Below, piece by piece: positions 1-11,871 of a DNA stretch of 64,000 nt (its first letter is position 1; every line of letters begins with the position of its first letter). Below the pieces are notes generated by a model. It had not been told where the DNA came from and did no database searches. It saw nothing but the letters and a program-made list of their open reading frames with translations. The translations under genes and the position numbers were made by a program. The DNA comes from Tamarix chinensis. Taxonomy: Eukaryota; Streptophyta; Magnoliopsida; Caryophyllales; Tamaricaceae. The stretch covers positions 97,455,470 to 97,519,469 of the forward strand of contig CM060175.1 in the NCBI GenBank assembly GCA_030549775.1, written 5' to 3'.

Positions 1-199
1 TTGTACAAGGCATCCAAGGCAAGTAAAACGCGTAACACATAGGCAGCCTTAGCTACACCCTGACTCGGTTTAGGTTACTAAATTATTTCTCATACTTATT
101 AGGTCATTAATCCCCTTCATAATTATTACACTTAATATACTTTTCATTTAGTTGGTTAGGTTACCGCTTCGCCCTTTTTTCCTTTATTATAATTAATAA

Positions 200-1470
200 A
201 TTATTCTTGAGTTGGTTAAATTATCAAATTACCCTCCTTATCCTAATTCCCAAATTAACCCTTTATTTAGTTAATTACCCAATTACCATCCTCTATTATC
301 AATGACCAACTAGCCTTCTCCATTATCAAAATTACCAGATTACCCCTGGTTGGTTAAGTTACCAGATTACCCTTTTATATGATCATAATTACCATACGAC
401 CCTCCTCCATCATCAAATTTACCAAATTACCCCTTGGTCATTTAGATTACCAAATTGCCATTCTTAATTGTCATGATTACCAAACTACCCTACTTCATTA
501 TTAAAATTACCAAAATACCCTCTAGTCGGTTAAATTACCAAATTACCCCACACATTTATCATATTTACCATTTTACCCTTCTCCATTATTAAATTATCGA
601 ATTACCCTTTAGTTATTTAAATTATTATTTTACCCTTATCAATTATTATAACTATTAAGTTACTCCTTTCCATTTTCCACTTTTATCCCTCTTATTCACA
701 AAATTACTATTTTACTCCTTTACTTCTAAATTTACCATTTTACCCACTTAACTTTCAAAAATTACCATAACACCCCTTTCACTTACAAACTTATCATTTT
801 ATCCTAGATTATGGAATTTCCGTTTGACCACTTTTAATTCCAAAATTTTCATTTGCCCTCTAATTACGAAATTACTATTTCATCCCTTTATTACAAGATT
901 ACCATTTTGCCCTTTTATTATAAAATCATCATTTTGCCCTTTTATTAGAGAATTACCATTTTGCCATTTTATTATATAATTACCATCTTACTCTTTTATT
1001 ATAAAATTACCATTTTGCCCTTGTATTACAAAATTACCAACTTACCTTTTTTTACAAAATTACCAAATTGCCCTTTTAGTACAAAATTATCAATTTACCC
1101 TTTTATTACAAAATTACCAAATTACCTTTTTATTACAAGATTACCAAATTACGCTTTTATTACAAGATTACCAAATTACCCTTTTATTACAAAACTTCCA
1201 AATTACCCTTTTATACAAAATTACCAAATTGCCCCTTTTACTACAAAATTACCAATTTGCCCTTTCATTACAAAATTACCAAATTGCCCCTTTATCACAA
1301 AATTACCAAATTGCCCTTTTATTACAAGATTACCAAATTACCCTTTTTATTACCAAATTTACTAAATTACCCTTTTATTACAAAATTACCAAATTGCCCC
1401 TTTTATCACAAAATGACCAAATTAATCCTTCTACTTACAAATTTACCATCTTACCCCTTATTACCCCACT
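200..1470. repeat. LTR-embedded minisatellite (unit about 27-33 bp)
   Basis: A degenerate tandem array reads roughly TTACCAAATTRCCC followed by TTTTATTACAAAA. It is most regular at 860-1440 (unit about 27-28 bp) and looser toward 200. The same array in opposite orientation lies in C5 at 12490-13830, so it belongs to the LTR subfamily and is not a local expansion. Open frames across it encode repeated peptides and are artefacts. Confidence 0.85.
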
Positions 1471-2088
1471 TATATTAAATTGGTATTATTACTACATAAA
1501 ATATTAATATTAACACCTTATCCACAACTCTTGTAATTAATACAATACTTATTAGCACCCCTATATATATTAGGCCATATTCTTTTACAAGGTACATTAA
1601 TAAAAATCCCCTAAGGCTCACAAAACATTAATCATGCATTAAGATCAGAATAGCATAATACAACATGGATAATACTTAACATTTTCATTAATAACCAACT
1701 TCTACCTTAAACAATATCTCCAAACATAGCACATAATCTATCATACTTTCTTTTCATCAACCAACACAAGAAAACATATATAATATATTAACAACATATA
1801 TCAAGCATAATACACATTAAAACTGCCTAATGTGCTAACATATGTTTATCCATGAGTTTAAGCGGGATTTAACGATAACCTCGATTTTTGCAAAAACGAA
1901 CCTTACTGATATTCCGGTTTAAGGTTCAAGCTTGATTTATCAAAACCAACACCTAGAGATGATTCAAGACTTATTACATTAGAAATTATGAAATCAAAAT
2001 ATAAGACTTTAACAATTAATAGAATAATTAACTTAAAATATAATTATACCTTAAAATTATTAAACAATTAGATTAAGAAATGCAGAAA

Positions 2089-2112
2089 CTCATGCTGCCA
2101 ATGCAACATGAG
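2089..2112 (-). other. Hairpin at the inner edge of the C/T tract (C1)
   Basis: A 9-bp stem CTCATGCTG / CAACATGAG encloses a 6-nt loop. It contains one G-T pair. The equivalent place in C5 (11848-11871) has a 9-bp stem and a 6-nt loop with different bases. Confidence 0.55.
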
Positions 2113-4577
2113 CTGCATGCAAAGAAATGAAAAGGAGGGGCTCAAAGGTGGTGGAAATAGGGAAAATGGGTATTTTCGGGTTGGTGGTTTAGGGCTAAGA
2201 AAAGGGCATGGTGGGGAAGGATTTGGGGCAAGGGGATGGTGCAGAAGTGTAGAGGGGGTGTAGGTGGTGGTCGGGGATGGGTTGAAGGTGGCTAAGGGCG
2301 GCGGAGGTGGCGGCATCAAGGCTGCGAAGGTGGCGGCCGAGGTGGGAGGCTGGTGAGGAAGGAAAATGGGAAGGGAAAACAAGGGCCTGCAGGTGGTGTT
2401 TTCGGCCAAAGGAGCATTGGGGGTTGCAAGGATTATTATGGCGGCTCAGGTGGCGGCATAGGCGGCGGAATGGCGGCAGATTGGGGCTGCACAGGGTGGT
2501 TGCCGAGAAGGGATGGAAGGGGAGAGAAAAAGAAGAGAGGATGAAGAATGGGCTGCAGGGTGGCTCGATGGAGACTGTGATGGCTCAAGGGTGAGGTAGA
2601 GGGCGGCAGGAGGTGGTGCAGGTGGTGGTTGAGGCGGCGGGAAGTGGCGGATATTGGCGGCGAAACAAAAACAGGGGAGAGAGGGGAGGAGAAGAAAAGG
2701 AGAAAGAGGAGGCTCGGGCAGGGCATATAAGGATCGAAAAATGGCCGAACGGGACAGGAAGGGAAGAAGAAAAAGAAAGGGGAGAGAGAGGGGGGATAGG
2801 TAGGCTCGAGGGTGGCGGTAGGTGGTAGGGAGATGGGGGTTGCAGGGAGAGGGGGAAGGAAGGTGTGGTCGGGCAATGGCAGGGAGAAATGGTGGGGCTG
2901 GGAAGGGCAGATAATGGCGAGAGAGAGAGAGAGAGTCAGGAAGGTCAATGGGGGAGAGGGGGTTGTAGGTTGGGCAGCGAAAATGGTGGAGGTTGGTCGG
3001 GATTCTCGCCGATGATGGTGGAAGAAGAAAGAAAGAAAGAAGAAGAAACCGTCGGGGGAGGGCTGGTGTGCGAGCGACGGGCGGCCGAAGAAAAGAAACG
3101 AGCAAGCCGACCCAGTCGAGCAAGAAAGAAGAGGAAGGAAAGGGAGCCGGCTAGCTCATGCGAGAGAAGGAGGGGGAGTCGGGCCGGGAAAGGAAAAAGG
3201 AAAGGAGGGAGGAGGGGGAGAGAATGGGCCAACGACCCAGCGCAGGAGGGGATAAGGGCAGGCCGAGGAGGTTGGCGGCCCAAAGAAGAAAAATAAAGAA
3301 AAGAGAAAAAGAAGAAAAGGAGAAGGAAAAGGGGGGAGGAAAAAGAAAAGGAAAAAAAGGAATAAATAATTTAATTGATAAAATAATAAAATAGAATAAT
3401 TTTGGGTAATAAATTGACTTAATAATTTAATTTAGGATAATTAAAATATAAGGGTTAAAAGGATAATTTTAGTAAAATAATGATTTGAAAAATTATTTAA
3501 ATAAGAAGGGTATGATAAAATAACAAAATTTTTACTTTTAATTTATTAAATATTTATACCAAATTTCATACACTCAAAAATCCATAAAATAATTAAATTT
3601 AAAATATCTAAAAGCTAATTTATCCAAAATAAAATTTATTTATTAAAATATAGGGTTTTAAAAATTCGGGGGAATACAATACCGCCCCAACCAGCTTCCC
3701 CTTTCTTTCCCCCATCCTTTTCATTTCCAATTTTAGCTAAATCCCCCTACACCTGCCTCCCTCATGTACTCCCCTTCCCTTCCTTTTTCCCCCACCTACT
3801 GCCTGCACCCTATAACTTTGCAGGCTCATATCGACTTGCCACCCCCGGCCGGTGAGCCCCTGCCATACCCACTCCCTTGTCCTTTTCCCCCTTTGTCTTC
3901 TTCACCCTCCCTTGGCTTATAATACCCCAAAACAAGCCCCCATTTTACCTCCTTTGCTTTGCCCAAAAGTGCCTCTGTATTTCACCTCCACCACTTTAGA
4001 CACCGCCTCAACTGCCGTCGTGCAACACCGCTACCCAAAACACAACCCAATTCCTTCCTTTCATTACCCTCCATCAAACCAAGCCACTAACGACCCCTGA
4101 ATCCCCCTACATAAACCACCTCAATTATGCAAAATTAGTTGCTCAGCTTACCCTTTGCACCGCCATCGCCGCTCCTCTCGCTGTCATGCGCTACCTCCTC
4201 TACCGTAATCACCACCTCACCTACCACCCAATCAACCCAGCAGAACCTCTACTACCTTCCCTTACCCTTCCTTCTCCCTTTATCCCCCTCATTCCTCCTT
4301 CTCCACCACCCTCAGCCACCACAACCACCACCACCTATGTCGCTACCCTTACTACGCCACCACCACCACTCCAACCCTCTCAGCTTAGAGAGTCCACTAC
4401 CACTGCAACCACCTCCTCACCCACTCTCTTCCAGCCCCAAAAGACCCACCTTCTCCAAACCACCACTTCCACCAGCGTCGTGCGCCACCACCCTCACTAG
4501 GTTATGCCCTAACCCTTCCTAGCCCTTAAGTATAATTTATTTAGTGAAATTATTATTCTAACCTTATTATTATTGTG

Positions 4578-4612
<35 letters not shown>

Positions 4613-4613
4613 T
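4578..4613. repeat. (ATC)n microsatellite
   Basis: About twelve uninterrupted ATC units inside LTR copy C2, just 3' of its C/T-rich tract. Confidence 0.95.
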
Positions 4614-4758
4614 AATATTAAAATTATTATCAATATTATTGCTAATATTGTTAATGATATTGTGTCATTGATTAATATAACTACCTAAACCTATTTTGGA
4701 TAATAATAGCATGATTAACTATTTTAAGGGTAATATCCTTATTTTTTACTACTAAACC

Positions 4759-4759
<1 letters not shown>

Positions 4760-4806
<47 letters not shown>
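4760..4806. repeat. (TTA)n microsatellite
   Basis: About fifteen TTA units in C2. C3, C4 and C10 carry AAT/TTA repeats or their remnants at the same place relative to the AAGGAGGCGTA box, so the microsatellite travels with the LTR. Confidence 0.95.
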
Positions 4807-4890
4807 CCCTAATACTAGGTTATAATAGAGTTGAGCAGGAAATAATGAAATGTTAATAAGAGGAAAGTTAACCCTAGTATTTTTCCTCTT

Positions 4891-4977
4891 ATAGGTGAAC
4901 CAAGTCTGACCCCTAAGGAGGCGTAGGAGCACGTTCCAAGCTCAGTGTCATTTTAGGTAAGGATATGGTTAAGGCCT
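4891..4977 (+). promoter_or_regulatory. Conserved LTR box with 5' splice-site-like end (C2)
   Basis: The box contains AGGTGAACCAAG, AAGGAGGCGTAGGAGCACG, AAGCTCAGTG and then TTTTAGGTAAGGATATGG. It recurs in C3 (17655-17740), C4 (9515-9600, minus), C6 (20735-20815, minus), C7 (31760-31830, minus) and C10 (35510-35600, minus). The AG|GTAAG core fits the plant 5' splice-site consensus and is kept in most copies, though C6 has lost one base. The function is unknown. Confidence 0.5.
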
Positions 4978-6079
4978 AATGTGTGTAATATGTGTTATGT
5001 GTGTTGGTTACATGTCTATACCTTATATAGTATAAATTATGCTCTTGTAGTGCAACTTGCTAATCATGGAGCTAAGGTAAGTTGCATGTGTTTTATGACA
5101 TGTGTAATATGGTATTGTTACTTGTACTTGGAATGTGCTTATGTAATATTGCCCTTAATGACATGCATGATAGGAAGCTTTAAGTAGTGTGATGTGATTG
5201 TGAGAGAAATTAAAAAGAGTAAGGAAAGTGAGTTGACTAGAAGGTGGTAAGAATGGCCTAAAAATCTCATGACCTATGGGTGGATAAAAGAAGAAATAAT
5301 AGGAACAAATTAGGAGGATGGACTAAAATATGCAAGGGGAGTGTAGGGTTGCATGGGATGGTCAACCTTTGTATGGGGATGACCTTTACGTAGAAAAAGC
5401 TGACTTAAGGGTTAAGTAAGGTAAGGGAAGAATTGTTAGGGTGATTGGAGTCCATAAGTGAAAAATAGTACTTAGGTTGGTATAAGGATACATGGGGAAC
5501 TTGCCTAGGGTTTGAGAGGAAACCCTAAGTGAAAGAAGTGTGCAAGGAAGGGAAAACTAATGGAAAAGGTTAGGATGGGGAATACAGAATAAAAGGGGTG
5601 TCACATGAAGGAAAGGTGACCCAAGTGAGAAAAGGTGTTTGGGTGTTGAGGGGGATGACATAAAAGAAAGGAGAAGTAATAGGGTTTGGGGAGCGAACTA
5701 GGGTTTTTATGTTCACGTGTGGAAGTTGGGTGGCGAGGTTGTAATGTCTAGTGTGGTTTGAGGGGAGTGATGGTTTTGGTAGCAAAGAAGAGCATGGGTT
5801 GTGTGGGATGAGGGGAAGTGAGGCCACATAGGCCAAATTAGGGTTTGGGAGTCAAAACAAAGTTATGGAGAGTTTTGGGTTCTCATGGTGAGTGGGAAAA
5901 GATGGGGAGGAAGTCTTGGAGTCATAGGTTGTGTAAAGGTCCCAAGATATGAGACAAGGTTTTCGGGAGAATTGAAAATAAAAGGGTGAGTATGGGAAGT
6001 CTAGTGGGTCATGTATGTCTAGTATGGATTATGGGTGGAATAATATACGAATAAAACACTAAACACTTAAAGTGAAATA

Positions 6080-6390
6080 TTATCAAGCCAGGCCCAGCAA
6101 GGATATTTTTCTGGTCCACCGGCTATAATACTGGTCAGGTGCATTTTACCTTATGAAGTGATATTTGGTCCACCGGATATAATAGTGGAGGGATTCTGGG
6201 CTCGATAAACCAAACTTTACATAGTAATAAGTCATGAAAAGATACTAATTACTTGTAGTGGAACACCATGTGAGTTAGGGCCAATGAGGATCATTTTTCA
6301 GTCCACCAACTATAATAGTGGTTAGGTACATTTTGCCTTGTGGAGTGTTTATGGTCCAACAGCTATAATAGTGGGGTCCCCGTACTCACG
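6080..6390 (+). repeat. Tandem array of CCACCGG...ATAATAGTGG units (C2)
   Basis: Degenerate units are built on CCACCGGCTATAATAGTGG followed by TCAGGTGCATTTTRCCTT. The array includes a conserved insert at about 6240-6290 (ACTAATTACTTGTAGTGG, then AACACCATGTGAG). Equivalent arrays are at 8050-8350 (C4), 14475-15035 (C5), 19290-19760 (C6), 22060-22390 (C3), 30530-30950 (C7) and 34000-34330 (C10). Confidence 0.8.
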
Positions 6391-6544
6391 TGGAATTAAT
6401 ATAAAAAATGTGTAAGATAGAAATATTAGTTTAAGTCTGGATTGATGATATGATTCTGAATTATGCATTGTATACCTTACTTGTCTATTGTTGTTATATG
6501 GCCTTACTCATATGGTTACCTTATTTAGTACGTAGCGTATTGAT

Positions 6545-6580
6545 CACCTGTTTCATGGGTGCTGCTCATTTCCACGAGCA
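6545..6580 (+). other. Conserved double hairpin near the LTR 3' end (C2)
   Basis: Two adjacent stems, CACC/GGTG and TGCTC/GAGCA, lie about 450 bp before the LTR end. They are found again in C3 (about 22557-22593), C4 and C6 (minus) and C10 (33758-33795, minus), where the second stem is the perfect 18-mer TGCTCATGGGAATGAGCA. Confidence 0.6.
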
Positions 6581-7025
6581 TAGGTCCCTTGTGAATTTGT
6601 GTAGGTAAGAGATACCATATTCGATACCTATGACACACTCGATGTGTCGGGCGGGGCTGTTTGATGACCATTGGACTTTGCTTGGGGCTGAGAGCGATTG
6701 TTGACTAGACTCTCTAATTTTTTTCATTTTTATTTTACTATTTTATCGCTCTTTCCCCTCGAGGGCTTGAATTTGTACTCGTTTTACATTCTGTATTGAT
6801 GCTTTAATTTATGCACTCTAACTACTCTTTATTATGAATATTTCAGACTTCTGCAGTTTCCTATCTTAATTAGTTTAATGATTTGTGAAATTATTTTATA
6901 GCCTTGTGGTTGGTGTGAGATTGGCCGAGGGCCAGACTTGTGCTGATCACAGTGGTAACACCCCTTGTGCTTGTGTATGTTTTAATTAAATAAAAATTTG
7001 CAACTATAATTTTGGGGGTGTTACA

Positions 7026-7318
7026 GAGAACCTCCCCTTACCTTCCTATTCCACCCATTCCCTTTTTCTCTCCCTCCTTACCTCTCCTTCACTCTCGGCT
7101 ATTGCCGCTACTACTTGAGCCATTATCGTGAGATAACACCACCACCACCACAACCCCCTCTAACCTAAAAACCTTACCACCCTAGAAAACCCAACTTTCC
7201 TCCCATTTTCCAACTGCAAAATCCCTCCTTTTCTATCACCACCACCTCCGTCACCTTTGCATCACCGCCATCAACCTATCCTGCCATACCTCCTTTGGTT
7301 GTGCCCTTAACCCTTGTA
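7026..7318 (+). mobile_element. C3 LTR, segment a (C/T tract)
   Basis: This is a C/T-rich fragment of a plus-strand LTR between the end of C2 and the start of C4. It ends with TTGTA (7314-7318), the target duplication of C4, and C3 resumes at 17513. No gene is present. Confidence 0.65.
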
Positions 7319-8049
7319 TGTAACACACCCAAAATTTACTATTGAAAAATTTTGTTTTAATAAAAGGTTTTGACAGAAGTGAAATAACAAAAACCATAAA
7401 TTCTGGGGATATTACTGCCACACTTAGTACCAGACCAGTTCACTCCTACCATTCCAGTACTAAGTGATAAGGCTAAAAAGGTTAACATCAAACACAAGTC
7501 ATTAATAAAATGATGAGAGTTCATGAGAGGACTCCCTCATAGTCATATAGAAATCAGAGTGCGATGTAAGAATTATAACCTAAAGAGTAAGTAACCAAGG
7601 TTTTCCAAAGACATAAAATATCGTACGACATAAGATGACTAGCATAAAACAATATATGGTAAGGAAAAAAGAAAAGATAGAGTTCGGCCGTGTCACTCTC
7701 GATCCCTAGGTCAAGTATAGGCTCAACTCTCAGTCCTGCTTGATGCCTCGTAGGTGTCGTAGGCATCAACGACATTGTCCCCTACCTACACAAACTCATA
7801 TGGGTCTTCTGCTCGTAGGAATGAGCAACACCCATGAAATGGGTGATCAGTACACTACGTACTGAGGAAGGTAATAGATGCACTAAGGCCAACATATAAA
7901 AACATACAACATAGCTTACATGGAATAATCACATAGGCAACATGCGGTAACATGGATGATGAAGGCCGGTTATGGTCCGGATAGACTTATTCTTTATATC
8001 TCTTGTAAATATAGTCGATTTACATCATAGTCTTTATCAATCCATACAA

Positions 8050-8350
8050 GTGCGGGAACTCCGCTATTATAGTCGGTGGACCGGTTATGTAGGGAAAAAC
8101 GCTCCTGACCACTATTATTCACCAGTCATGCAGGGAAAAATGCTCCTGGCCACTATTATTTGCCGGTGGACCAGTCTGGCCTTGTCTCACATGGTGTTTT
8201 ACTATATTTACTTCGTATCTTTCCCATGTTTAATTATCGTTATGTTTGGTTTGTTGAGCACAGAAACCCCACTATTATAGTTGGTGGAATGGTCATGCAG
8301 GGCATCCCAGCTCTTGGCCACTATTATTCGTCGGTGGACCAGTCTAGGCT
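8050..8350 (-). repeat. Tandem array of the LTR (C4)
   Basis: Reverse-complement units of the type CCACTATTATTCGTCGGTGG separated by GCAGGG...GCTCCTGG spacers. Same array as in the other LTR copies. Confidence 0.75.
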
Positions 8351-9903
8351 TGGCTCAACAATCTTTCTCTTTAAATGATTAGTATTTTATTTGTGTCTTA
8401 TTCGATAAGTATTTCACCCTTGACATGCATGTCACCCACATTCTACTTCTATCCTCTCAAGGGGGGCCCGTCCTATATCTTGAGACTCCTACACCCCGTA
8501 TCACGCCCCGACATCCATTCTCCCTTACACTTACACATAATGAAAACCAACTTCTAAGGGTGTAGGTTAAGGCCCAACACCTCATGACATCAAACTCCAC
8601 CTACTATCACCTTCTAGGGTTTTACCTTGAAAACCCTAATTGAACCTATGTGGCTCAAATTTCTCTCACTTACACTACCATTAATTCATTTATCACCCCA
8701 CACCTTATCTCATTTAGATTAAATCCCAAAACACATCACTTTACCTCTTGATTTCACATGTGATCGGAAAAACCTAGTTGGCCACTTTAAACCCTAGTAC
8801 CTTTCTTCTCCCACAAGTAACCTCTCTATTTTTCACTCAATATTTGTTCTCTCCCATGGCACCCATACTCACCTCTTATATAATAAATTCCCACTCTTAA
8901 CCCGTACTCCACTCTCCCTTAATTTTTTTTACTTCCACCTTTTTTTCCAGATTAGTGCTTCCTCCCAAAACCCTAATTAGCGTCCCTTATACACCCTTAC
9001 ACCAACCTATGTACTATTTTTTCATCCCAAGTCTCCAATCACTCCATAACTCTCCCCTTAACTTATTTACACCCTAAAACAACTTTTCTCACGTAAAGAT
9101 CATCTCCATGCAAGTTTTATCCACCCCATTCAAACTCTCGAAGTCCCCATGTATGGTTCCCATCTCTCATTCATTTTAGTCATTTCTTCCTCTTTATTTT
9201 CCTCTCATGGATCATGAGGTAGTTTGGTTAACCTCATATCCCCTTTAGTGAACTCACTTCCCGTTTTCTTTCTTTTTATCCATTCATCCCCATATCATAT
9301 TGTTAATAATCCTAGAATGCATGTCCTAGAAGGTCATATCATATCACATCATAATCACCATATTTACATGTCATACTCATGCCATAATGAAACATACAAA
9401 CATGCCTCAACTCCAAGCTGCGCTACACATAAGACAAGTTAATGACAATCATACGATACACGACATAGAATGATATATAGCATCCAAAACATACAAGTCA
9501 CACAACACACATGGCCTTAGGTACATCCTTACCTAAAACGATGCCGGGCTTGGAGCACGATCCTACGCCTCTTTAGGGTTTTGGCTTGATTAACTTATAA
9601 GGGGAAAATACTATTGGTTAATCTCCCTCTTAGTAAAGATTACCATTATTTCTACCCTACTCTCATCATATTCTACTATTAGGGCTAATAATGAGAATAG
9701 TAGTTTTATAATCAAAAGTAGGGTTATTATTCTCAAAATAATTACTCACGCTACCACTAACCCAAAATAAGTCTTAATAGTCATCATGGTTTATGTTTTA
9801 GTAGTCATAGTGATATTCATAGTGTTAAAGGTAATAGTTTCAATATTACTACTACTAATATTATTATTAGTTTTATTGATAATACTAATATCAACCCAAA
9901 CCC

Positions 9904-9917
9904 TAGTAGTAGTAGTA

Positions 9918-9968
<51 letters not shown>

Positions 9969-9980
9969 GTAGTAGTAGCA
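9904..9980. repeat. (TAG)n(AAT)n(AGT)n microsatellite
   Basis: A compound trinucleotide repeat in the left part of C4. C5 inserted about 300 bp further on, in a related AAT-rich stretch. Confidence 0.95.
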
Positions 9981-11847
9981 TAAGTAATATAAAAGTAGTG
10001 ACCACAATAATTCTTATATTAATAATGCTAGTAGTGATAATGGGTTAGTGATTATAAAATATTGACATGAGACAAGTTAACAATAATATTGTTTATTGTA
10101 GTCATAGAATTAAATAATATTATTAATATTAATAATGGTAATAATAATAATAATAATGGTGATAATAATCTTAAGGATAATAATAATAATGAAGGCCCTA
10201 GAACTCATATTGGTAGTAGCCTTAGTGAAAATGTAGTCAAGTACAATAGAATAATAATAATAATAGTAATAATAATTGTAATACCCCAAAAATTTCGAAA
10301 ACCTATATTTTAATAAATTACTTTTATTTGGAATAGAATTGCTTTTAGATTATTTATTTTAATTATTTTATGAATTTTAGAGTATGTAAATTTGGATAAG
10401 AGTATGCAATAAATTAAAAATAAATATTTTGCTATTTATCATATTGTTTTATTTAACTAATTTTCCAAAACTAATATTTTACCAACTTTATCCTTTTTAA
10501 ACTAATATATTAGATTATAATAAATTAAATTATTAAATTAAATAAATTATCAAGAATATTACATGTTATGATTTATAAAATTTATTTAATTTCTTTCCCC
10601 TATTTTCCCATTTTTTCTTTATCTTTTCCTCCTCCTTTTTCTCCTTTTCTCTTTTCTTCTCTTTTTCTTTTTCTCCCCCTTGGGCCGCCCGCCCGGCCTG
10701 CTCTCCCCTCTCCCCCGCGCGTTGGGCCTTCGGCCCGTCTCCCCCTCCTCTCCCTCGCTCGCACGCCCGTCGCCCCAGCCACGCACAGCCCGACCCCCTC
10801 TCCTTTTTTTCCCTCTTCCCCTCACCCTGGACCGGCCCAGATTTTCCTTTTCCCTGCGCCGGACCGGTTCGGTCTCCCTCCCTCTCCCTTCTTTCTTTCT
10901 TCTCCACCCTCCTCGACACAGCAGCCCGATCAGTCCCCTTCGCCATGACTGCCACCAGCTGCTGCCTCCCGCTGCCACTTTCTGCAACCACTGCCACCTT
11001 CTGCCACCATTTTTCTGTCCCTCCCTCTCTCTCTCCCCTGCATTTTCACCATATTAGAACTGGGCAGCCATGCACCCCGTCCCGCATGGCTCCCCTTACC
11101 CTCTTCGCCAACCTACCCCTGCCACCCTAAACACTGCCGTCGATCAACCCCTGCCTCCTCTCTTCTCCCTCTTCTTTTTCTTCTCCCCTTCGTCCATTTT
11201 CTGCCCATCATTTCGAGCTCCCTTACTCCCCGATCCTCCCTTCTCTCTCATTTTCTTCCTCTTCTGTTTTCCCCTGTTTTTGCTCCATCGCCACCCTCCG
11301 CCGCGTACACCGCCGAACTAGACCCCCAGAGCCGCCTTCTGCCACCGTATGCTACCTCCCTGCACCGCCCCAACACCACCCGAGCCACCCTGCAACTCCC
11401 TCTTCCTCCCCTCTTCCTTTTCTCCCGGTTTTCCACCCTTCTCGATAGCCCACCTGTAACGCCGCTGATCGCCGCCTTCCGGCCGCCTCTTCCGCCACCC
11501 AAGCCACCATTCAAGACCCTGCAACCCCCTCTACAATCGCCATTCATTAGTTAGCCAAAAACATCCCTTTAACCCCTCCATTTTTCCCTCTCCTTTTCCT
11601 TCCTTCTCAGCCCCTCGCCCTTGACCCTGCTTGGCATCCAACTTCGCCGCCTCTCCGCCTCCTTAAGCCACCTCGAAACCACCCTTAGCCTCCACCTACA
11701 CCCCCTCTACACTTCTGCACCATTCCCCTGCCTTAGAACCTCCCCTAACCACCTTCTTTTCTAGCCTAAAGACCCTAACCCGAAAATGGTTTATTTTTCT
11801 CCCTTCACCCCCTTCGAACCCTTTTCTCCCCATAATTTTGCATGAGA

Positions 11848-11871
11848 CTCACGCTGTTCATGCAGCGTGAG
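11848..11871 (+). other. Perfect 9-bp hairpin in C5
   Basis: CTCACGCTG and CAGCGTGAG enclose the 6-nt loop TTCATG. The hairpin marks the end of the C/T tract. C1 keeps stem length and loop size with altered bases on both arms. Confidence 0.6.

Larger units (their letters stand above)
1..3678 (-). mobile_element. C1: Ty3/gypsy LTR, long subfamily, partial
   Basis: This is the reverse complement of the left two thirds of copy C5 (10277 onward). Read on the minus strand from 3678 it starts TGTATTCCCCCG, has about 300 bp of AT-rich sequence, then a long C/T-rich tract (purine-rich on the plus strand, about 2110-3360), a hairpin at 2089-2112, and a minisatellite at 200-1470. The other LTR end lies left of the window. 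The five bases after the edge (3679-3683, ATACC) are a possible target duplication whose partner is outside the window. No gag-pol was seen. C1 appears to have inserted into C2. The proline-rich, arginine/glycine-rich and repeat-peptide open frames in this stretch come from base composition and are not genes. Confidence 0.75.
3679..7025 (+). mobile_element. C2: Ty3/gypsy LTR, AAT-microsatellite subfamily, 3' part
   Basis: This plus-strand LTR resumes after C1 within its C/T-rich tract (3690-4510). It continues through ATC and TTA microsatellites, a conserved box at 4891-4977 (AGGTGAACCAAG ... AAGGAGGCGTA ... TTAGGTAAGGATATGG), a 55-62 bp tandem array (6080-6390), a double hairpin (6545-6580) and the terminus TTTTGGGGGTGTTACA ending at 7025. 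The next five bases (GAGAA) may be its target duplication. Its 5' part is left of the window, displaced by C1. No coding capacity was seen; the open frames at 3852-4522 are proline-rich translations of the C/T tract. C2 appears inserted into C3, whose own C/T tract continues at 7026. Confidence 0.75.

Noticed and set aside
200..1470. Possible CRISPR array because of regular short repeats
   Set aside because: Units are contiguous without unique spacers, and the context is a plant retrotransposon LTR.
961..1507. Repeat-peptide open frames of the ITKLPNYPF type
   Set aside because: The 27-bp minisatellite unit is divisible by three, so it gives long frames by itself; they vanish where unit length varies.
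2068..3394. Proline/serine-rich or Arg/Gly/Glu-rich open frames up to 225 codons
   Set aside because: They occur on both strands of a purine-pyrimidine skewed LTR tract and are not conserved between LTR copies.
3679..4522. Independent gene with proline-rich frames (82, 127 and 104 codons)
   Set aside because: The region aligns by layout with the C/T tract of other LTR copies and has no conserved protein motif.
10566..11547. Open frames resembling extensin-like proline-rich proteins
   Set aside because: Same C/T tract as above; no signal peptide plus repeat structure, and six overlapping frames on both strands are open.
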